Of a DNA stretch of 64,000 nucleotides, positions 59,203 to 64,000 are shown piece by piece. The stretch is from UBA2336 sp031395485 (GTDB lineage Bacteria > Bacteroidota > Bacteroidia > Cytophagales > Cyclobacteriaceae). How positions within the stretch are numbered: the stretch's first letter is position 1; each line of letters starts with the position of its first letter. A program made the translations under genes and the position numbers. The stretch is from assembly GCA_031395485.1 (NCBI GenBank), contig JANNUS010000010.1, positions 414,226-478,225 on the forward strand, written 5' to 3'. The notes below the pieces were generated by a model that was given only the letters and a program-made list of their open reading frames with translations, ran no database searches and was not told where the DNA came from.

Positions 59203-61425
59203 ATGGTCATAGATATTGAGCTGGAGAAAAAGGAAATCATTGGCAGATACCGCAAACTACTAAGGAAAGCGAAGCCAATTCTAAAGGATGGGGACGCCAG
59301 GTTGATTAAAAAAGCCTTCACAATTTCGCTGGAAGCGCATAAGGATATGCGTAGAAAATCGGGTGAACCGTATATTTTCCACCCTTTAGCGGTAGCTCAA
59401 ATCTGCGTTGAAGAGATTGGGCTAGGAACAACTTCTATTATTTCTGCCCTTTTACACGATGTAGTTGAGGATACGGACATTGAGCTAGCCGATATAGATC
59501 GAATGTTTGGTAAAAAAGTAGCTCGAATTATTGATGGCCTTACAAAAATATCAGGAGTTTTTGAGTATGGAACCTCTCAACAAGCCGAGAACTTCCGTAA
59601 AATGCTCTTTACGCTATCAGAAGATGTTCGGGTGATCATTATAAAACTTGCCGACCGCCTTCACAACATGCGAACTCTGGAAAGCATGCCGCGTAACAAG
59701 CAATTGAAAATTGCCTCCGAAACAATCTATTTATATGCGCCACTGGCACATAGACTTGGCCTCAATACCGTTAAAAGTGAATTAGAAGATTTATACCTCC
59801 GTTTTACGGATAAACAGATATATGATTCCATAGCAAGAAATATAGATGAGACCCGGGCGAGTCGTAATAAATTTATTAAACAATTTATTCAACCAATTAA
59901 AGATGAGCTCGATACGTTAAAGATTGGGTATGAAATAAAGGGGAGACCCAAGTCACTGTATTCAATTTGGAATAAAATGAGAAAGCAAAATATTCCATTT
60001 GAAGAAGTTTACGATTTATTTGCAATTCGCATTATTATGGATACCCCTGTTGAAATAGAAAAATCTATTTGCTGGCAGGTTTATTCTATTGTTACGGATT
60101 TTTATACGCCTAATCCCGACAGGCTTCGCGATTGGATTAGTACGCCAAAGGGTAATGGGTATGAATCGCTTCATACAACAGTAATGGCGAAAAACGGACA
60201 ATGGGTAGAGGTTCAGATACGAACCGAGCGGATGGACGATATCGCAGAAAAAGGATATGCAGCCCATTGGAAGTATAAAGAATCTGCGGCCTCAAACGAA
60301 TCCAACCTTGAGAAGTGGCTGACAAAAGTCCGCGATACCCTTGAGCAAAATGATCACTCCGCACTTGATTTTGTCGATGATTTTAGAGGAAACCTTTTCA
60401 ATGAGGAGGTCTTTGTTTTTACGCCAAAGGGAGAATTAAAAACGCTTCCGCATGGTGCCACGGCCTTAGATTTTGCGTTTGAAATTCACACACAAGTAGG
60501 TTCGAAATGTATTGGTGCTAAGGTTAATAATAAACTTGTGCCCATTAACTATGTATTAAAAAATGGAGATCAGATAGAGATTCTGACATCAACAAAACAA
60601 AAACCACACGAAGACTGGCTTCGGTTTGTTGTAACGTCAAAGGCGAAAGGTCGAATAAAAGATCAACTTAAGGAGGATAAGAGAAAGTTAGCAGATGACG
60701 GGAAGGAAACTATTCTTAGGAAGCTTAAACAATTGAAAATCGCACCGTCTCATATGGTATTTGAGCAGATGCGTGAATATTTTAATGTGCCAAGTCATTT
60801 CGAACTTTATTACCGAGTAGGAAGAGGTCTGATTAGTTCATCCGACATCAAGCGATTTAGAGATTATAAACCTCCCTCACCTCTCAAAACAAAGCCTAAT
60901 CTTCGCGTTGCTGATGCTAAATCGATTGAGCTGGAGATCACAAGAATTAAAGGCCGTTACGATGATATCCTGTTGATAGGAGAGGATATGGACGTGGTGG
61001 ACTATAAATTCGCGAAGTGTTGTACTCCAATTCCTGGAGATGACGTATTTGGATTTGTGACAGTCAACGAGGGAATAAAGATTCATCGTACCACATGCCC
61101 TAATTCTGCTGAACTCTTATCAAACCATGGAAATAGAGTAGTGAAAGCAAAATGGACATCTCAACATGAGGTTGCTTTTCTCACAGGCTTAAAAATTAGA
61201 GGAACCGACCGGGTGGGCCTGATTAATGATATCTCAAGAATTATATCCGATGAGCTTAAAGTTAATATGAGTTCCCTATCAATCCACACCGATTCAGGAA
61301 TTTTTGAGGGCGAAATAATGCTTTATGTAAACGATACAAGGCACCTTGAGCAACTCATTAATAAGTTAGAAAAAGTTGAAGGTCTTGTTAAAGTAAGCCG
61401 TTTCGACTCCAAAGGAATAAGTTAA
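59203..61425 (+). CDS. rsh: Bifunctional (p)ppGpp synthetase/hydrolase (Rel/SpoT)
   Basis: 740 residues, full long-RSH layout. HD hydrolase: H60 (YIFHPLAVAQ), H85-D86 (ALLHDVVED), and LADRLHNMRTL with the second Asp. Synthetase: RPKSLYSIWNKM, DLFAIRIIMD, GYESLHTTV and EVQIRTERM. TGS domain: VFVFTPKGELKTLPHGATAL; C-terminal zinc-finger-like CCTPIPGDDVFGF and ACT (TGLKIRGTDRVGLINDISR). All catalytic residues of both activities appear present. It makes and degrades the alarmone. It is monocistronic by position. Confidence 0.96.
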   Translation: MVIDIELEKKEIIGRYRKLLRKAKPILKDGDARLIKKAFTISLEAHKDMRRKSGEPYIFHPLAVAQICVEEIGLGTTSIISALLHDVVEDTDIELADIDRMFGKKVARIIDGLTKISGVFEYGTSQQAENFRKMLFTLSEDVRVIIIKLADRLHNMRTLESMPRNKQLKIASETIYLYAPLAHRLGLNTVKSELEDLYLRFTDKQIYDSIARNIDETRASRNKFIKQFIQPIKDELDTLKIGYEIKGRPKSLYSIWNKMRKQNIPFEEVYDLFAIRIIMDTPVEIEKSICWQVYSIVTDFYTPNPDRLRDWISTPKGNGYESLHTTVMAKNGQWVEVQIRTERMDDIAEKGYAAHWKYKESAASNESNLEKWLTKVRDTLEQNDHSALDFVDDFRGNLFNEEVFVFTPKGELKTLPHGATALDFAFEIHTQVGSKCIGAKVNNKLVPINYVLKNGDQIEILTSTKQKPHEDWLRFVVTSKAKGRIKDQLKEDKRKLADDGKETILRKLKQLKIAPSHMVFEQMREYFNVPSHFELYYRVGRGLISSSDIKRFRDYKPPSPLKTKPNLRVADAKSIELEITRIKGRYDDILLIGEDMDVVDYKFAKCCTPIPGDDVFGFVTVNEGIKIHRTTCPNSAELLSNHGNRVVKAKWTSQHEVAFLTGLKIRGTDRVGLINDISRIISDELKVNMSSLSIHTDSGIFEGEIMLYVNDTRHLEQLINKLEKVEGLVKVSRFDSKGIS

Positions 61426-61465
61426 AAAGACGCGTATTATTTTCTCATCCTAATCGAATACTGAT

Positions 61466-61473
61466 TATCTTTG
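61466..61473 (+). promoter_or_regulatory. Probable -7 promoter element for the fur-STAS-purA run
   Basis: TATCTTTG matches TAnnTTTG and overlaps a TTG (61471) that could be read as a start. Its location, 16 bases before the ATG at 61489, supports that ATG. Confidence 0.5.
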
Positions 61474-61488
61474 CTCTTTAACCACGTC

Positions 61489-61989
61489 ATGGCGCTTAAT
61501 CCAAAAGTTTTCGAGGAAGTAAAAAAGATTTTTACAGCTTACCTTGAAAATAAAGAACTTCGTAAAACTCCCGAGCGATATGCCATACTGGAAGAAATTT
61601 ACTCTCGCGATGGTCATTTCGATGTAGAGTCGTTATTCATCAGTATGAAAAATAAAAATTACAGGGTTAGCAGGGCAACCGTGTATAATACATTAGACTT
61701 ATTAGTGGAGTGCGATCTGGTAAGTAAACATCAGTTTGGTAAGAATCTGGCTCAGTATGAAAAATCCTATGGGTATAAACAGCATGATCATCTAATTTGC
61801 ACCGATTGTCATAAAGTAGTTGAATTTTGCGACCCCAGAATTCAAAACATTCAAAAAACAGTTGAGGAAATCCTCCACTTTAATATTTTACATCATTCGT
61901 TGATTTTATATGGTGCATGTTCAAAACCAAATTGTGAAAATAAAAATGCAGTTGTGGCACCGCAGCTGATTACAGTAAAGGAGATTTAA
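61489..61989 (+). CDS. Fur-family transcriptional repressor
   Basis: 166 residues from the ATG at 61489. The winged helix-turn-helix (LRKTPERYAILEEIYSRDGH, VSRATVYNTLDLLVECDLV) is followed by a metal/dimer domain with HDHLICTDCHKVVEFCD and two CxxC-type pairs (CTDC and ACSKPNC). It may be a peroxide (PerR), iron (Fur) or zinc (Zur) sensor; the sequence does not decide. It is 12 bases upstream of the STAS gene and 63 bases after the rsh stop. Confidence 0.93.
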   Translation: MALNPKVFEEVKKIFTAYLENKELRKTPERYAILEEIYSRDGHFDVESLFISMKNKNYRVSRATVYNTLDLLVECDLVSKHQFGKNLAQYEKSYGYKQHDHLICTDCHKVVEFCDPRIQNIQKTVEEILHFNILHHSLILYGACSKPNCENKNAVVAPQLITVKEI

Positions 61990-62000
61990 TATCGATCAAA

Positions 62001-62342
62001 ATGAAATTTAGTTCTGAGGTAAAAAATGAAACACTGGTCATTCGACTCGATGGTGATTTAATAGGAGAAAATGATGGAACAGGAGTATTATCGATAGCGA
62101 CTGATGCTATTCAACAGAAAATTGTAAAATGTGTAATCGATATATCAAACTTACGCTACATTAACAGTAGTGGCATTGGAGTGCTAATTACTATTTTAAC
62201 GAAATTCAGAAATAAGGGAGGAGAAGTATATTTACTAAAACCCTCCGAGAGCGTTCAAAAATTGTTGGTAATTACCAAGTTGAATGCAATTTTTCAAATT
62301 GCGAAAACAGAAGAAGAGGCTTTAACGCTTTCAAAAAAATAA
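62001..62342 (+). CDS. STAS-domain anti-sigma-factor antagonist-like protein
   Basis: 113 residues forming one STAS domain. The conserved phospho-serine loop is DISNLRYINSSGIGVLI (S56 or S57), followed by GGEVYLLKPSESVQKLLVIT. Such proteins sense partner-switching kinases; none is in the neighbourhood. It sits between fur and purA in one transcript (12 and 4 bases apart), an unusual combination. Confidence 0.88.
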   Translation: MKFSSEVKNETLVIRLDGDLIGENDGTGVLSIATDAIQQKIVKCVIDISNLRYINSSGIGVLITILTKFRNKGGEVYLLKPSESVQKLLVITKLNAIFQIAKTEEEALTLSKK

Positions 62343-62346
62343 GAAC

Positions 62347-63630
62347 ATGTCAAAGGTTGATGTATTATTAGGTCTCCAGTGGGGCGATGAAGGTAAAGGC
62401 AAGATTGTCGATGTACTGGCTCCAAAATATGATGTGGTGGCACGGTTTCAAGGTGGCCCAAATGCAGGGCATACACTTGAGTTCGATGGAATAAAGCACG
62501 TACTGCATCAAATACCCTCTGGAATTTTTAGAGAGAATACTAAGAACATCATTGGTAATGGCGTTGTGCTAGATCCAATCGTCTTTCAAAGAGAAATTGA
62601 GGGTCTCAGTAAATTTAATCTGAATGTTAAGGCCAATTTATTTATCTCAAAAAAAGCCACGCTCATAATTCCTACGCATAGATTGTTAGATCAAGCCTAC
62701 GAGAAAGCAAAAGGTGAGAATAAAATTGGGTCAACACTAAAGGGTATCGGCCCTTCTTATCAGGATAAAATTGGTCGTCAGGGCTTACGCGTAGGTGATA
62801 TATTGTCTGATAAATTTAAAGAAAAGTTTAGTAAATTATCCGATATCCATTTTGAAATTCTTAAGAGTCATCAAATTGAATTTCAATGGAAAGAACTTGA
62901 AACTCAATTTTTTGAGGCTGTTGATTTTCTTAAACAGTTCAATTTAGTTGAAAGCGAATATCTGATTAATCAGGAACTGAAATTAGGGTCTACTATCTTA
63001 GCTGAAGGTGCTCAAGGCTCTTTGTTAGATATTGATTTTGGAAGTTATCCTTTTGTAACAAGCTCAACTACTGTAACAGCAGGTGCTTGTACAGGGTTAG
63101 GCGTTGCCCCATCCCACATTGGCGAAGTGTATGGAATATTCAAAGCCTACAGTACACGGGTTGGTAGCGGCCCATTTCCGACAGAACTCTTAGATGAGGA
63201 AGGAGAGAGGATGCGCAAACAAGGAAAAGAATTTGGCTCAACTACTGGCCGTCCAAGACGCTGTGGGTGGATTGATATTCCTTCCCTTAAATATTCCATC
63301 ATGATCAATGGAGTAACGCAATTGTTAATGATGAAAGCTGATGTGTTGAGTATTTTCCCAACAATTAAAATCTGTACGCACTACCAATTAAAAGATGGAA
63401 CAATAACAGACATGGTGCCGTATGAATTAATCAACGATAAAATCATTCCCGTTTATAAAGTAGTAAAAGGGTGGAGCGTTCCTTTAACAGGAATCTCAGA
63501 AGATAATCTTCCGGGTGAGTTGATCGAGTTTGTTTCTTTTTTAGAACAGCATTTGGGAGTGCCAATCACTATTATTTCAACAGGTCCCGATAGAACACAT
63601 ACAATTCATCGTCAGGCTGTAGTTAATTAA
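62347..63630 (+). CDS. purA: Adenylosuccinate synthetase
   Basis: 427 residues. GTP/IMP motifs: LGLQWGDEGKGKIVD, QGGPNAGHTLEFDG, IPTHRLLDQAYEKA, GSTLKGIGPSYQDK, LAEGAQGSLLDIDFGSYPFV and GSTTGRPRRCGWID. It makes adenylosuccinate from IMP and aspartate in AMP synthesis. It ends the fur-STAS-purA run; the region after it holds a new promoter. Confidence 0.97.
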   Translation: MSKVDVLLGLQWGDEGKGKIVDVLAPKYDVVARFQGGPNAGHTLEFDGIKHVLHQIPSGIFRENTKNIIGNGVVLDPIVFQREIEGLSKFNLNVKANLFISKKATLIIPTHRLLDQAYEKAKGENKIGSTLKGIGPSYQDKIGRQGLRVGDILSDKFKEKFSKLSDIHFEILKSHQIEFQWKELETQFFEAVDFLKQFNLVESEYLINQELKLGSTILAEGAQGSLLDIDFGSYPFVTSSTTVTAGACTGLGVAPSHIGEVYGIFKAYSTRVGSGPFPTELLDEEGERMRKQGKEFGSTTGRPRRCGWIDIPSLKYSIMINGVTQLLMMKADVLSIFPTIKICTHYQLKDGTITDMVPYELINDKIIPVYKVVKGWSVPLTGISEDNLPGELIEFVSFLEQHLGVPITIISTGPDRTHTIHRQAVVN

Positions 63631-63704
63631 CCTGCACAAACGACTGATAATCAGTAGTGTTATTTCAATATAATTATTCTAATCAAAATTTCCCTACACC
63701 TCAC

Positions 63705-63735
63705 TTGCATAATGAGGTCACTAATCATACCTTTG
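63705..63735 (+). promoter_or_regulatory. Near-consensus Bacteroidota promoter at the right end
   Basis: TTG at 63705-63707 is followed after 20 bases by TACCTTTG (63728-63735), i.e. a full -33/-7 pair (TTG-N19-21-TAnnTTTG). It is the only promoter in the window with both elements at good spacing. The -7 continues as GCACTCCC, the kind of start region seen on highly transcribed stable-RNA genes in this phylum. Confidence 0.7.
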
Positions 63736-63739
63736 CACT

Positions 63740-64000
63740 CCCTTTTTGAATAAAGGGGGCGAATTGAGGGGATTGAGAGGCGCTTATAATCGGAAGGGTT
63801 TAAGTGTTACAATTGACAATGCAAGTTGAAGGTTTATGCCTGATGCAAGTGAAAGTCAAAACGTTCTTTGAATATATGGGAAGAATTGATAGCGGACCCC
63901 GGATCCACAGTGATGTGGAGTTCCGGAAGTAAAGGAATCTCAGAGACGTGAGTTTTAGAGAGGATAATTAGAAATGAATCGTAGCCAGGGCAGACAATTA
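63740..64000 (+). other. Non-coding structured leader, probably of an rRNA operon beyond the window
   Basis: No open frame is convincing here. The RNA would start near 63742 and contains CCCTTTTTGAATAAAGGGGG (an early hairpin), GTTCTTTGA at 63863-63871 (resembles the boxA antitermination motif upstream of 16S/23S genes), and a strong hairpin at 63899-63926 (CCGGATCCACA / TGTGGAGTTCCGG). This combination fits an rRNA-operon leader; the 16S start is not reached. It is inference. Confidence 0.5.

Noticed and set aside
63740..64000. tmRNA, RNase P RNA or a protein gene at the right end
   Set aside because: No tag-peptide frame, no RNase P core motifs and no sustained open frame are visible; an rRNA leader fits better.

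Overview
The window is a contiguous piece of a chromosome from a member of the Bacteroidota, most likely the Cytophagales. Supporting signs are genes with few Shine-Dalgarno motifs and frequent TTG or GTG starts, upstream octamers matching the Bacteroidota -7 element TAnnTTTG, lipoproteins, a TPR/PD40/OmpA protein, a LytTR regulator with a membrane N-terminus, and a BY-kinase/PHP-phosphatase capsule locus. The order-level call is inference. I see no insertion sequence, phage, integrase or CRISPR array; the window is mostly core genome with several unusual accessory modules.

Layout. 1-2419 is a signalling module on the minus strand: the start of a probable HD-domain protein and two overlapping membrane nucleotidyl cyclases whose active-site residues are complementary. 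2597-8828 (+) holds a large outer-membrane phosphoesterase fusion, a family 2 glycosyltransferase, an ECF sigma factor and rsmG. A palindromic repeat cluster separates these from plsC and a methyltransferase (-). 10671-15479 has a lipoprotein, aspS, a secreted hypothetical protein, tadA and superoxide dismutase. 15552-20727 (-) carries uvrB, aroE, a comA-like phosphosulfolactate synthase and a TPR protein. 20782-27332 (-) is an exopolysaccharide locus: sugar-nucleotide and glycosyltransferase genes, Wza-like exporter, tyrosine autokinase and its PHP phosphatase.

27479-29110 has hflX, tRNA-Arg(CCU) and a cold-shock gene. 30163-34369 (+) is a tightly coupled four-gene operon of DUF155 protein, C39/papain-like peptidase, RLAN-type RimK-like ATP-grasp ligase and GCS2 ligase; it looks like a peptide-synthesis or peptide-tagging system of unknown product. 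34449-38368 has a small secreted protein, a LytTR regulator, an ECF sigma factor with a membrane partner, and a helix-hairpin-helix protein that overlaps a 1322-residue SF1 helicase. 42390-45064 is a TPR histidine kinase and its LuxR-type response regulator.

45165-55319 (+) carries an M14 peptidase, lepA, folD, queE, pabB, pabC, an OmpA/PD40 protein, a PTPS/QueD homologue and lpxB, so folate, queuosine-type pterin/deazapurine and lipid A functions are side by side. 55363-58885 (-) is tig-clpP-clpX, followed by tRNA-Leu(UAG). 59203-63630 (+) has a bifunctional (p)ppGpp enzyme, a Fur-family repressor, a STAS protein and purA. The last 370 bases hold a near-consensus promoter and a structured, non-coding leader that I interpret as the start of an rRNA operon whose 16S gene lies beyond the window.

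Most convincing leads: the split, heterodimer-type cyclase pair at the left end, and the DUF155-C39-RLAN/ATP-grasp-GCS2 operon in the middle.
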